A model generated the notes under the pieces. That model had not been told where the DNA came from. It saw nothing but the letters and a program-made list of their open reading frames with translations, and searched no databases. A DNA stretch of 64,000 bases, taken from NCBI GenBank assembly GCA_958366985.1, contig CATXDC010000002.1, positions 124,001-188,000 on the forward strand, in the 5' to 3' direction. This stretch comes from an uncultured Oscillospiraceae bacterium. GTDB taxonomy: Bacteria; Bacillota; Clostridia; Oscillospirales; Acutalibacteraceae. A program made the position numbers and the translations under genes. Below, piece by piece: positions 18,188-27,062 of the stretch (within the stretch, counting starts at the first letter, position 1; every line of letters starts with the position of its first letter).

Positions 18188-18201
18188 AGAAGCTTTTTTA
18201 A

Positions 18202-19314
18202 TCAGATAGTTTTGTTTTTAGCCACATAGACAGGATAGTTTTTATCTCCTGTAAGGCTCTTACCGGGCTGAACAACAACGTTTTTATCGAGGATTACGCA
18301 GTTAAGGTTTGCGTCTTCTCCTACGCTTGCGCCCTGCATGATTATGGAATCCTTGACTTTAGCGCCTTTGGCAACTTTAACGCCTCTGAAAAGAACGCTG
18401 TTTTCAACTTCGCCCTCAATTACGCATCCGTCTGCAATAAGGGAGTTCTTAACGTTTGAGCCAAGACCATAAAGAGCCGGCATATCGTCACGAACCTTTG
18501 TGTAAACAGGTCTGTCAGAATTAAACAGGCTGCGGCAGTTGTCCTTGTCAAGCAAAGCCATATTTGCTTTGTAATAGCTTTCAACGGAATCTATGGGCAT
18601 GCAGAAGCCTTCAACTTTGTATCCGTAAATTTTAAGCTTGTTTACATTAGCCTGAATGATGTCTCTTTCTACGTTTTCACGGTTATGTACAGCGGCATCT
18701 CTGATAAGCTCTTCAAAAAGAGGCTTATTAACTATCATCATGTTAAGAGAATAGTTCTTATCTTCCGGTTTGTCACCTACTGCAACAGATGTTATTCTGC
18801 CGTCTTCGTCAAGGTCGAAGGTGGCAAGATTTTTAAGAGCAGGAGCCTTGCCATGAGCGTAAGCTATTGTAATGTCAGCGCCTGTGTCGATATGCTGCTG
18901 CATAAGCTGAGCATAGTCGGGATTGCATACCATGTTGCAGTCTGAAACAAGCACATACTCTTCAACTGACTTGTGGATAAAATCAAGGACATTGTAAAGA
19001 GCGTCCACTCTGTTTTTATATGTACCGGCCTGAACATTGTTAAAGGGAGGAAGCAGATACATACCGCCTGTTTTTCTTGAAAGATCCCAAGGCTTACCTG
19101 TGCCAAGGTGATCCATGAGGGACTGGAAGTTGCTCTTTGTTATAACTCCCACCTGATCTATTCCGCAGTTTACCATGCCTGAAAGAATAAAGTCGATAAG
19201 TCTGTAACGTCCTGCAAAGGGTACTGAACCCATTGTTCTTACGTCAGTAAGTTCGCTTATTGCTTCATCGTAAGCGTTTGAAAAAATAATTCCGAGAATA
19301 TGGTTAACCCTCAT
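18202..19314 (-). CDS. glgD: Glucose-1-phosphate adenylyltransferase-like subunit GlgD
   Basis: A GlgC paralogue of 370 residues found in Firmicutes glg operons, where it partners GlgC and modulates ADP-glucose synthesis. It keeps the nucleotidyltransferase fold (VPFAGRYRLIDFILSGMVNCGI) and a C-terminal left-handed beta-helix with hexapeptide-like repeats. It has lost the N-terminal GGQGSRLG-type nucleotide loop: here ILGIIFSNAYDEAISELTD. That loss supports a non-catalytic regulatory role. It abuts glgC without a gap. Confidence 0.94.
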   Translation of the reverse strand: MRVNHILGIIFSNAYDEAISELTDVRTMGSVPFAGRYRLIDFILSGMVNCGIDQVGVITKSNFQSLMDHLGTGKPWDLSRKTGGMYLLPPFNNVQAGTYKNRVDALYNVLDFIHKSVEEYVLVSDCNMVCNPDYAQLMQQHIDTGADITIAYAHGKAPALKNLATFDLDEDGRITSVAVGDKPEDKNYSLNMMIVNKPLFEELIRDAAVHNRENVERDIIQANVNKLKIYGYKVEGFCMPIDSVESYYKANMALLDKDNCRSLFNSDRPVYTKVRDDMPALYGLGSNVKNSLIADGCVIEGEVENSVLFRGVKVAKGAKVKDSIIMQGASVGEDANLNCVILDKNVVVQPGKSLTGDKNYPVYVAKNKTI

Positions 19315-20529
19315 TTATTTCACCCCCTCAATGTCTTCGCCTATCATGGCTTTTGGTTCAACAACGGCACCGGCGCCAACCTTAACGCCTGAGCCTACAA
19401 CTGCAACGCCCCACTGGTCAAGGTCATCCATATCTTCGGGACGTTTGCCGATAATTGCATTTTCACCGATAACTGCATTTTCAGCAACTATTGCATACTG
19501 AACAACAGCGCCTTTTTTAATCACAGTGCCGGGCATAATTATCGAGTCGAGAACCTTTGCTCCCTCTTCTACAACTACGTTGGGGAAGAGAATGGAGAAA
19601 TCTACTGTTCCCTCAATTACGCCGCCCTCAGAAATAAGGGAGTTCTGAACATAAGCGCTGCTTCCGATGTAATGGGGAGGAGCAACGGGATTTTTAGCAT
19701 AGATTTTCCATGAAGTATCAGTGAGATCAAGGTCAACACTGGGATTGAGAAGGTCAAGGTTTGCTTCCCAAAGGCTGTCGATTGTTCCGACATCCTTCCA
19801 GTATCCGCTGAAGGGATATGCAAAGAGCTTTTCATGGTTTTCATGCATAGCAGGAATAACGTCATGACCGAAATCGTTGCCTGATTCGGGATTGTTTTCA
19901 TCTTCTATAAGGTACTTTCTGAGAATTTCCCATGTGAAGATGTAAACGCCCATTGAAGCTTTGTTTGTTGTGGGATTCTTGGGCTTCTCTTTGAATTCAT
20001 AAATGGAGCCGTCCTCGTTTGTGAACATAAGTCCGAAACGAGAAGCCTCTTCCCACGGAACCTCAAGGGATGCTATTGTGCAGGCAGCGCCCTTTTCCTT
20101 GTGGTAGTCGAGCATTTTGGAGTAATCCATTTTGTAAATATGGTCGCCTGAAAGAATCAATACGTATTCAGGATTATATCTGTCAATAAATCCGATGTTC
20201 TGATAAATAGCGTTTGCAGTACCCTTGTACCACTGGGTGCCCTCTATCTGCTGGTAAGGTGAAAGTACATGAACGCCGCCGTTTACACGGTCGAGATCCC
20301 AAGTCTGACCGTTGCCTATGTAATCATTAAGCTCAAGAGGCTGATACTGGGTAAGTACACCTACAGTATTGATACCTGAGTTTACACAGTTTGAAAGGGG
20401 AAAGTCGATAATTCTGTACTTTCCTCCGTATGGGACAGCGGGTTTTGCAATTTTGCGGGTAAGTATTCCCAAGCGGCTTCCCTGACCGCCGGCAAGGAGC
20501 ATGGCAATACATTCCTGTTTGCGGGCCAT
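19315..20529 (-). CDS. glgC: Glucose-1-phosphate adenylyltransferase
   Basis: ADP-glucose pyrophosphorylase, the committed step of glycogen synthesis. The 404 residues show the catalytic loop LLAGGQGSRLGILT, the KPAVPYGGKYRIIDFPLSNCVNSG segment, the metal-site Asp in LILSGDHIYKMDY, the glucose-1-phosphate site around FKEKPKNP, and the C-terminal beta-helix. The ribosome-binding site AAGGAGG precedes the ATG. It lies between glgB and glgD and is cotranscribed with them. Confidence 0.96.
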   Translation of the reverse strand: MARKQECIAMLLAGGQGSRLGILTRKIAKPAVPYGGKYRIIDFPLSNCVNSGINTVGVLTQYQPLELNDYIGNGQTWDLDRVNGGVHVLSPYQQIEGTQWYKGTANAIYQNIGFIDRYNPEYVLILSGDHIYKMDYSKMLDYHKEKGAACTIASLEVPWEEASRFGLMFTNEDGSIYEFKEKPKNPTTNKASMGVYIFTWEILRKYLIEDENNPESGNDFGHDVIPAMHENHEKLFAYPFSGYWKDVGTIDSLWEANLDLLNPSVDLDLTDTSWKIYAKNPVAPPHYIGSSAYVQNSLISEGGVIEGTVDFSILFPNVVVEEGAKVLDSIIMPGTVIKKGAVVQYAIVAENAVIGENAIIGKRPEDMDDLDQWGVAVVGSGVKVGAGAVVEPKAMIGEDIEGVK

Positions 20530-20577
20530 AAAAAGTCCTCCTTTTATTGAAATTGTAATTATATTCGTTAACCTTAT

Positions 20578-22467
20578 TTACCTTGCGGTATGTTTAAGGT
20601 AAATCGTTGAAAGTCCGGGGAGATCAAGCTGAATGCTCTGTTCAAAGCCATGCATGGGCTTTTTCTCAATTTTGACCTTGTCTTTGGAGCCTTTGCCCTC
20701 TCCGCCGAATTCAAAGTCGTCGGAATTGAGTATAACCTTATATTTTCCCGTTGCATCGGGAACACCGATTCTGTAATCGGAGCGCTCAACAGGGGTAAGG
20801 TTGCATACGACGATAATTTCGTTTCCTTTTTTGTCAATTCGTCTGAAAGCTATGACGGAGTTTGTGTAATCGTCGCTTGAAATCCAGGAGAAGCCCTCCC
20901 AGCTGTAATCAACCTCCCAGAAAGGAGCGTTCTTTTTATAGAACTCGTTGAGTGTCTTTGTATAATGCTGAAGCTGCCTGTGCTTGTCATAGTCGAGAAG
21001 CATCCAGTCAAGCTCGCTCTTGTAATCCCACTCTTTAAACTGACCGAATTCCTGACCCATAAACAGAAGCTTTTTGCCGGGATGCGCCATCATGTAACCG
21101 AGGAAAGAACGTACACCTGCAAATTTCTGTTCGTATTCACCGGGCATTTTTCCTATAAGGGAGCATTTGCCGTGAACTACCTCATCATGGGAGATAGGAA
21201 GTACAAAGTTTTCTGAAAAAGCGTAGAAGAATGAGAAAGTAAGGCAGTCATGATTGTATTTTCTGAAATATCCGTCAAGGGAGAAATATCTCAGAATATC
21301 GTTCATCCAGCCCATATTCCATTTGAAGTTAAAGCCCAGTCCGCCCATATATGTAGGCTTTGACACCATTGGCCAGGCTGTGCTTTCTTCGGCGATCATC
21401 ATAACGTCGCTGTGGTCTCTGAATATGGATTCGTTGAGCTTCTGGAGGAAAGAAACCGCTTCAAGGTTTTCGTTTCCGCCGTTTACATTGGCAACCCATT
21501 CGCCGTCATTTCTGCCATAGTCGAGGTAGAGCATAGATGCAACAGCGTCAACTCTAAGTCCATCGAAATGATATTTTTCAAGCCAGAATTCGGCGTTTGA
21601 AATAAGGAAACTCTGAACTTCGGTTCTGCCGAAGTCAAATACCTTTGTGCCCCACTGTTTATGTTCGCCCTTTCTCGGGTCTGCATATTCGTAAAGAGGC
21701 TGACCGTCAAATTCAAAAAGTCCTGCACCGTCACGGGGGAAATGAGCGGGAACCCAGTCCATAATAACGCCGATTCCTGCGTTGTGGCAGGTATCTACAA
21801 AATACATAAGATCGGCAGGAGTGCCGTAACGAGAGGTTGCAGCGTAGTAACCTACAATCTGGTAACCCCATGACCCGTCAAAGGGATGCTCTGCCAAAGG
21901 CATAAGCTCAATGTGGGTGTAGCCCATTTCTTTTACATAGGGCACAAGCTCGTCCGCCAGTTTTCGGTAAGAAAAGAAGTTTCCGTCCTCATACTGCTTC
22001 CATGAGCCTGCATGAACCTCGTATATGTTTACGGGCCTTTCGTAAATTGACTGCTTTGCCCTTGAGGACATCCACTTTTTATCGGTCCAGGTGTAGCAGC
22101 CGTCAATTTCGTAAATCTTTGTGGCAGTTTCCGGACGTGTCTGAGTATGGAAGCCGTAAGGATCGGCTTTCATAAGTACGTCGCCGCTTTTTGTCTTAAT
22201 TGCATACTTGTATATGTCATACTGCTGTAAATCATCTATCACAGTTTCCCAAACACCGTCGCTGATTTCCTTCATGGGATTTGCATCAGTGTTCCATGCA
22301 TTAAAATCACCTGCAACGCTTACGCTTTCAGCGTTGGGAGCCCATACACGAAAGACAAAGCTGTTTTCGCCGGCACGGTGGCACCCGAAAAACTCATATG
22401 CCTTTGCGTTGTTGCCCTGGTGGAACAGGTAAAGGGGAACTTCGTAGTCGGGGCGTTTTTTATTCAT
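20578..22467 (-). CDS. glgB: 1,4-alpha-glucan branching enzyme (GH13)
   Basis: Introduces alpha-1,6 branches into glycogen. The 629 residues include an N-terminal CBM48 (about 25-115, FVFRVWAPNAESVSVAGDFN). The GH13 barrel has GVIMDWVPAHFP, the nucleophile region GLRVDAVASMLYLDYGR, the acid/base region MMIAEESTAWP and the stabiliser LPISHDEVVHGK. A C-terminal beta domain completes it. It is the first gene of the operon, with a promoter at 22511-22540. Confidence 0.96.
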   Translation of the reverse strand: MNKKRPDYEVPLYLFHQGNNAKAYEFFGCHRAGENSFVFRVWAPNAESVSVAGDFNAWNTDANPMKEISDGVWETVIDDLQQYDIYKYAIKTKSGDVLMKADPYGFHTQTRPETATKIYEIDGCYTWTDKKWMSSRAKQSIYERPVNIYEVHAGSWKQYEDGNFFSYRKLADELVPYVKEMGYTHIELMPLAEHPFDGSWGYQIVGYYAATSRYGTPADLMYFVDTCHNAGIGVIMDWVPAHFPRDGAGLFEFDGQPLYEYADPRKGEHKQWGTKVFDFGRTEVQSFLISNAEFWLEKYHFDGLRVDAVASMLYLDYGRNDGEWVANVNGGNENLEAVSFLQKLNESIFRDHSDVMMIAEESTAWPMVSKPTYMGGLGFNFKWNMGWMNDILRYFSLDGYFRKYNHDCLTFSFFYAFSENFVLPISHDEVVHGKCSLIGKMPGEYEQKFAGVRSFLGYMMAHPGKKLLFMGQEFGQFKEWDYKSELDWMLLDYDKHRQLQHYTKTLNEFYKKNAPFWEVDYSWEGFSWISSDDYTNSVIAFRRIDKKGNEIIVVCNLTPVERSDYRIGVPDATGKYKVILNSDDFEFGGEGKGSKDKVKIEKKPMHGFEQSIQLDLPGLSTIYLKHTAR

Positions 22468-22510
22468 TGTTCACACACCGTCCTTTAATCTTTTATAATT
22501 ATCTGATTAT

Positions 22511-22540
22511 ATTCTAACATAAAGAAAAAGCTTATTTCAA
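22511..22540 (-). promoter_or_regulatory. Probable promoter of the glgBCDA operon
   Basis: On the minus strand TTGAAA (22540-22535) and TAGAAT (22516-22511) are 18 bases apart, about 45 bases before the glgB ATG. Confidence 0.6.
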
Positions 22541-22570
22541 TAGGATTTTGACTATTTTAATCAAAAGCGC

Positions 22571-22597
22571 ATACAAATATATGGTAGTTATTTGTAT
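22571..22597. promoter_or_regulatory. Perfect inverted repeat upstream of the glg promoter
   Basis: ATACAAATA and TATTTGTAT, nine-base perfect arms, are separated by nine bases. The repeat lies about 30 bases upstream of the glgB -35, a plausible activator or repressor site. The 301-base gap between glgB and the phage cluster otherwise holds the glg promoter and a terminator. Confidence 0.5.
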
Positions 22598-22672
22598 AGT
22601 TTGTTAGAAAAAATCGTGGTATTTTCTCGTTGAAAATGTGGTAACTCAGTGTGTTTACTGTGCAAAATAAAC

Positions 22673-22713
22673 AAGCACCCGGCAAATTATTGTAGAACAT
22701 TTACCGAGTGCTT
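22673..22713. terminator. Terminator after the phage-derived cluster
   Basis: A stem of AAGCACCCGG with CCGAGTGCTT (one G-U) lies about 55 bases beyond the last phage gene. A T-run follows on the plus strand, and a T-rich stretch on the minus strand, in the direction of the cluster. Confidence 0.75.
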
Positions 22714-22768
22714 TTTGTTGAATTTTGCTGTCAGGAAAAAATTGGGACAAATTAACCAAAATCAGCGC

Positions 22769-23221
22769 TTATGAAAAAGCGGCGATGCAATAAGTGATTC
22801 CGGCTTTGTTAAGATAAATGGGTTCAGGGTCACTTGTATTTTTCACTGTTACGGCATTGCCGGAAATTGAAACTCCCAAAGATCCTGCATGATTTGAAGC
22901 CATGCCGAAAAATGAGGCCACCTTTTCTCCGACCATTTCGCTTAATGGATGTTCAAGGGCAAAAACAATCGCAAATGACGGCTTTATGCTGAAAGCGAAA
23001 TCCTTTGAGGAAGCATTGTTGCCGAAATATTCTGTAAAAACTATCCTCTTTGTAAATTTTTCATGTTCCTCAAGTGTCAGGTGAGGAACAGTATCACCTA
23101 TGTGAGAGCTTACCACTGAATCAATAAGCAGATTGTCACGGTTTACGTCCTCCATCTGAGGCTTGTCGTTAAGGGACCACTGATTTAAATTTAATTTTGG
23201 CGTTTTGCCTGATGATGCCAT
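22769..23221 (-). CDS. Short phage tail-fibre-like protein
   Basis: 150 residues. The start MASSGKTPKLNLNQWSLNDK and the following MEDVNRDNLLID are typical of the N-terminal baseplate-attachment segment of Firmicutes tail fibres. The remaining roughly 110 residues form a beta-rich domain (FFGMASNHAGSLGVSISGNAV). Normal fibres are several hundred residues long, so only an attachment segment and one small domain are present. It is the last gene of the cluster; the ribosome-binding site is AAAGGAGG. Confidence 0.55.
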   Translation of the reverse strand: MASSGKTPKLNLNQWSLNDKPQMEDVNRDNLLIDSVVSSHIGDTVPHLTLEEHEKFTKRIVFTEYFGNNASSKDFAFSIKPSFAIVFALEHPLSEMVGEKVASFFGMASNHAGSLGVSISGNAVTVKNTSDPEPIYLNKAGITYCIAAFS

Positions 23222-23233
23222 TATGTACCTCCT

Positions 23234-23797
23234 TTAAAGGGTTTCATCAAAAAATCCCCATGGTATTCCTTTTTCTCTTATATCAAAAAATGTCATATCA
23301 AGGGCTTCTATCTCCGCCCATGTGTACATGGGCATGTCGGTTATAAATCTCATAAAAGCGGGACCGTTTTTTACTGCAAAATCTGCCGCCTCCTTGAGAT
23401 CTTCCATTGCAAAATCGTTCATATGCTCAAAGCATATCTGATATTTTTCCGCACGATATACTATGGCATATTTTTCATTGAGAAGTTTGAAAAGCTCATC
23501 TATGAAAAAATCGGTGTATGGCTGTCCCGGGATAAAGGAACAGAGAGTAAGTATTCTCTTACGCCTTTCCTCAGTTGTCATTTCTGTTTCCTGAAGATCT
23601 AAAAGCCGCTCCATACGAGTGAGTCCGTCATTTTCTGCTGTAACGGCAAACATCTCTTTGCGGATATTGTCGCACTGAGCAGTCACAAGGTCTATTGCGG
23701 CGGCATAAGCTTCAATTTCTCCCTTAAGAATAGGGCAGTCAGGGGAATAAATTCCCAGAGGAGAAAGAGCTGCTTCCATTCTCTGCTTTGCGCCCAT
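23234..23797 (-). CDS. Baseplate protein I / XkdU-like (DUF2313)
   Basis: 187 residues with the N-terminal YSPDCPILKGEIEAYAAAID helix region and LLDLQETEMTTEERRKRI, features of the DUF2313 (YmfQ/XkdU, P2 gpI-like) tail proteins. This family sits directly after baseplate J in contractile phages, as here (one-base overlap), and helps attach the fibres. Confidence 0.78.
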   Translation of the reverse strand: MGAKQRMEAALSPLGIYSPDCPILKGEIEAYAAAIDLVTAQCDNIRKEMFAVTAENDGLTRMERLLDLQETEMTTEERRKRILTLCSFIPGQPYTDFFIDELFKLLNEKYAIVYRAEKYQICFEHMNDFAMEDLKEAADFAVKNGPAFMRFITDMPMYTWAEIEALDMTFFDIREKGIPWGFFDETL

Positions 23798-24870
23798 TAT
23801 TCAAACCTCCCGCTTATAGTAAGGTCTGAAAGGGTTATTTCGCAGTCGGCAGGAGGTGTAATATCGCTTTCGGGTGTCAGAAAACGATAGTTTACGATTC
23901 CGTCAATCTCCATGAGAACTTTTCCCAAATCACAAAGTCTGATTTCTTCGCCTATCTGAAGCTCAGAGAAGAAATCTTCAAGTCTTTCCCTGCATATTTC
24001 GATTGCGTTTTCTTCGTTAAGATTATCTTTAACTTTAACGAGCAGTGAGAGGGAAACCTCATATTGTTCGGCTTCTTTGACTCTCAGGTCGATTCCGGCG
24101 GGACAATATGCTTCTAATTTTTCAGAAATGGCACGCTCAAGATCAATGTCATATTTTTCGTCCTTAGCCACAACTATTACGTCCACTGTGCCGGCGCCTC
24201 TGTTAACGGGAACTGTTTTTGCTTTGAGAACGTCTTCAAAAGTAAGAGCGATTTGTGTATATGTTATAGGATTGCTGCCGTTGGGGATTACCGACCAGCT
24301 TTCCAGTATACGTTTTCTCAGAGCTTCATCGGATTCGCTGTTACCGCCTCCTGTAAAGGGAGATGGATTAATAACCCTGTCTATTCCAACGGGAGGTGTT
24401 ATCATGACGGTGATTTTTTCTGCGGCGCAGTTGCCGTCCCTGCCCTCTATGGTAGCTTCAGCGGGAACTGTTACTTTTGTTTCACCGGCAGTGAGAACAG
24501 CTTCTTTTGTCGTAACATACTGGCATATATCCTCAGCGGCAATGGCGCATGCGGTTTTCTCAGGTATTACAATGTCAAATTCAGCTTTTTCGTCAATGAT
24601 AAAGTCTATTTCCCCAGAGGCAGTGGAAGCGGTTTTTCTGTAAATTCCTCTTTGAGCTCCGTGGCGTTCAAGGTCAATCCCCACGGCGGTATCAGGGAAA
24701 ATGCGGCTTTCAAGTCCTGCAATACGGCTGTAAAGAGAAAACAGCTCTCCTGCAAGAAGCTTCATTCTTATTTCGATATCACCGCTGTCTTCAGGTTTAA
24801 CTCCGGTTATTTCTGTGTATTTTTCTTTCATAAGTGAAAGAAGTCCGTCATAGGTAATTTGCTGTGTCAT
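23797..24870 (-). CDS. Baseplate J-like protein
   Basis: A 357-residue baseplate wedge protein of the gpJ/XkdT family. An N-terminal helical domain is followed by the GEIDFIIDEKAEFDIVIPE beta domain, then the conserved GGGNSESDEALRKRILE segment at about residues 170-187. A C-terminal domain contains VNYRFLTPESDI. It is clear evidence for a contractile-type baseplate. It lies two bases after gp25. Confidence 0.92.
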   Translation of the reverse strand: MTQQITYDGLLSLMKEKYTEITGVKPEDSGDIEIRMKLLAGELFSLYSRIAGLESRIFPDTAVGIDLERHGAQRGIYRKTASTASGEIDFIIDEKAEFDIVIPEKTACAIAAEDICQYVTTKEAVLTAGETKVTVPAEATIEGRDGNCAAEKITVMITPPVGIDRVINPSPFTGGGNSESDEALRKRILESWSVIPNGSNPITYTQIALTFEDVLKAKTVPVNRGAGTVDVIVVAKDEKYDIDLERAISEKLEAYCPAGIDLRVKEAEQYEVSLSLLVKVKDNLNEENAIEICRERLEDFFSELQIGEEIRLCDLGKVLMEIDGIVNYRFLTPESDITPPADCEITLSDLTISGRFE

Positions 24871-24872
24871 AT

Positions 24873-25211
24873 TCAGGAGTCGAGCTCCACTGTCACCTCC
24901 TTGATTTTTTCTCCGCAGGCAACGGTGATTATTCCTTTGCCGGGAGTATATTGTGTATCTATAATTTTTACTCCGGGAATTTTTTCTGTTACTTCCAGGG
25001 CGTATTCAAAGAGCAGTGCGTTGGGATTTTCTCTTTCGCCGGGCTCCATTTCATGAATACGGCTGCCGAAGTCCCTGTCAAAAATAAATGAGCCCTTTGG
25101 CACAGTAAGGAGAATTTCCGCTTTTTGAAGAGCCAGTTCTTCACCGGACAGGGTAACAGGTATTCCGGAAGAAGAAAGAACTATATTCCCGTTTTCTATT
25201 TTCATATCCAA
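24873..25211 (-). CDS. gp25/gpW-like baseplate wedge protein (XkdS-like)
   Basis: 112 residues from the TTG at 25211. It has KGSFIFDRDFGSRIHEM and a helix plus strand ending GIITVACGEKIKEV, matching the gp25/lysozyme-like wedge family. AAGGAG sits ten bases before the TTG. An ATG at 25205 is a possible alternative, and a longer frame to 25244 would overlap the upstream gene by 26 bases. Confidence 0.75.
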   Translation of the reverse strand: MDMKIENGNIVLSSSGIPVTLSGEELALQKAEILLTVPKGSFIFDRDFGSRIHEMEPGERENPNALLFEYALEVTEKIPGVKIIDTQYTPGKGIITVACGEKIKEVTVELDS

Positions 25212-25218
25212 GGGTATG

Positions 25219-25590
25219 TCACTCCTTGATAAAATCTTTTGCATAAACTGTGCCGTCGGATTTTATAGTAACTCCGTTTATCTGGACACTGCCGTTTCTG
25301 CACAGCTTGATTTTCGCCCCTGACATTGAAAAAATCATCACTTCTCCGTTTTTAAGCTCAGAACCGTCCACTTTTACTCCTGCGCATACTGTTCCGTTTT
25401 TGCAGGGAATAAGAAGCACGTCTGTACTTTTGGGAGGGACTGATACAAAGCCATAAGGAGCGTATACTGGTATTCCCTTTTCAAAAGAAGCTCCGTTTGC
25501 AGAAAGGGCTTTTTCTCCCGATTCCACAACGGAGCCCTCTTCCGGGAGCTTTTCTCCCTTTTTGGCTGATGAAAGACCTGTAAGCCACAT
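25219..25590 (-). CDS. Baseplate spike / gpV-like protein (XkdR-like)
   Basis: A 123-residue beta-rich protein. The N-terminal half resembles an OB-fold (YAPYGFVSVPPKSTDVLLIP) and the C-terminal half consists of short repeated strands (KIKLCRNGSVQINGVTIKSDGTVYAKDF). This is the architecture of the puncturing spike in contractile tails. It lies between hub and gp25, the expected slot. No membrane-piercing tip domain or enzyme is attached. Confidence 0.62.
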   Translation of the reverse strand: MWLTGLSSAKKGEKLPEEGSVVESGEKALSANGASFEKGIPVYAPYGFVSVPPKSTDVLLIPCKNGTVCAGVKVDGSELKNGEVMIFSMSGAKIKLCRNGSVQINGVTIKSDGTVYAKDFIKE

Positions 25591-25593
25591 AAA

Positions 25594-26550
25594 TCACACT
25601 TCCTTTTTTCTCAAAATAACCGTACAGTAGTATCCTTTTGAGGTGAGCCGAAGAACCCGCTGGAACACCATAAGGTTTTCTTCCTGTTTTCCGGTGGGAG
25701 ATGAAAAAGAAGCCTTCATACCTGTAAAAATCGGGGGAGGGTCAAAAAGCTCCGCTTCAATTTGAAGAGTGTTTTCGAGGGACAACCTGAAAATACGGTC
25801 GGTTTTGTTCTGCCTTTCCCAAAGGGGAGTGTTTGTAAGGTCAACTATTCTCACGCTATAATTTTCCAGATTTTTGATGTAGGGATTCAGTATGCTGTGA
25901 GCATATGTACCCTCTTTCTGCACCTTGCAGATAATTTTTCCCACTATGCCAAAAGAGCTTTCGGTAATTTCCGCTTTTGAAAATTTAGTGCATCCGGGTA
26001 AAGAATTGGAAACGGAAAGCTTCTTTTCAGGAAGAAAGTTTTGCGGATGCTTTGAGAAAAGGGTGAGATCACCTGATATAAATGGTTCAAAGCCTGTAAC
26101 GCTAAGGCAGAATCTTTTAATTACATCCCAGTGGCTGTCGCCTTTGAGAACGGAGAAATTCCCCTGCCATCTTAAATTCTCTCCTGAAAAGGATTTGATG
26201 CCATAGGGCAGAGCATGATTTTTGTAAATATCCTCAAAGGATGGGCAGTTGTATGTTTTAGGCAGAGCTTCGTTGTCAATGAGGGCGGCAGCGGGACTTC
26301 TTGCAAAAACTTCTGTAAACACTCCCTCAGAGAATATGCTTGTTGTAAGATCCTCCACTGTTCCGAAAAACAGTCTTTCTTTTTGGACTGAGGTTACCTC
26401 AATTGTATTTCCCGGTGAAAGACAAGAGGAAAAGGGAAAAATTCCCGTAAAGGAATCAGCGGGAGTGTCCATGGAAGAGCGTATTTCAAAGCTTTTCGGG
26501 AAAACGGCATATGAGTCGTTTCCTGATGAAACGGTAACCGAATAAGTCAT
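25594..26550 (-). CDS. Tail hub protein (XkdQ/gpD-like)
   Basis: 318 residues, mostly beta. I place the start at ATG 26550, which forms an ATGA overlap with the LysM gene. By position and size it is the XkdQ/late-control-D type hub that carries the spike (SFTGIFPFSS, LKGDSHWDVIKRF, EAELFDPPPIFTGMKASF). Sequence resemblance alone is modest; the order LysM-hub-spike-gp25-J is the main evidence. Confidence 0.65.
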   Translation of the reverse strand: MTYSVTVSSGNDSYAVFPKSFEIRSSMDTPADSFTGIFPFSSCLSPGNTIEVTSVQKERLFFGTVEDLTTSIFSEGVFTEVFARSPAAALIDNEALPKTYNCPSFEDIYKNHALPYGIKSFSGENLRWQGNFSVLKGDSHWDVIKRFCLSVTGFEPFISGDLTLFSKHPQNFLPEKKLSVSNSLPGCTKFSKAEITESSFGIVGKIICKVQKEGTYAHSILNPYIKNLENYSVRIVDLTNTPLWERQNKTDRIFRLSLENTLQIEAELFDPPPIFTGMKASFSSPTGKQEENLMVFQRVLRLTSKGYYCTVILRKKEV

Positions 26551-27062
26551 GATATTCTTATATTCCCTCCCTCTGAAACATCCCATGGATCGATGCACAG
26601 GGGATTAAGTTCCAATAGTTTTTCGATGTCGATGTCATACTCTGCGGAGATTGACCAAAGGGAATCACCCTCTCTGGCAGTTATATATTTTTCTCCGATT
26701 TCTCCCTTTTCGGCTGGGACTTCGTAAAACTCAATATCATAAAAAATATCTGTACTTCCGCTTTTTTCGTAAACTGAAAGGGAGGACATAACGGCGTTAA
26801 CGGGAGGCAAATCCGAAAGAAAAAGCATACCCTCTCCGCCTTTGTCGAAAAGCTTCTGGATTTCCAGTGAACGGTTCAGGCGATTTTCTCCGCTGAATGA
26901 CCCCGAGCTTTTGATGATTTTCGGTTTTGCTCCGTTTTCACGAAGAAAAGAGCCGGAAAAGGGAATATGCTCGGTGTTCAGAATTTTTTCACCTTTAAAA
27001 GTGATTTCAGCGGGGTTCTTGTCAAAGACAAAGCTTTTGTATCTTAAAAGGGCGTGTATCAT
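26547..27062 (-). CDS. LysM-domain tail protein (XkdP-like)
   Basis: 171 residues. The N-terminal 120 form a beta-sandwich-like domain. A C-terminal LysM-type motif begins YITAREGDSLWSISAEYDID and includes LLELNPLCIDPW. In contractile phages a LysM spacer protein links tube and hub, and it normally follows the tape-measure gene; here it follows a 42-residue frame. ATGA overlaps are present on both sides. Confidence 0.82.
   Translation of the reverse strand: MIHALLRYKSFVFDKNPAEITFKGEKILNTEHIPFSGSFLRENGAKPKIIKSSGSFSGENRLNRSLEIQKLFDKGGEGMLFLSDLPPVNAVMSSLSVYEKSGSTDIFYDIEFYEVPAEKGEIGEKYITAREGDSLWSISAEYDIDIEKLLELNPLCIDPWDVSEGGNIRIS

Noticed and set aside
24077..24837. Long plus-strand open frames (about 190 codons each) inside the phage baseplate genes
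   Set aside because: They lie antisense to the baseplate J gene, lack ribosome-binding sites and family features, and are explained as shadows of the real gene.
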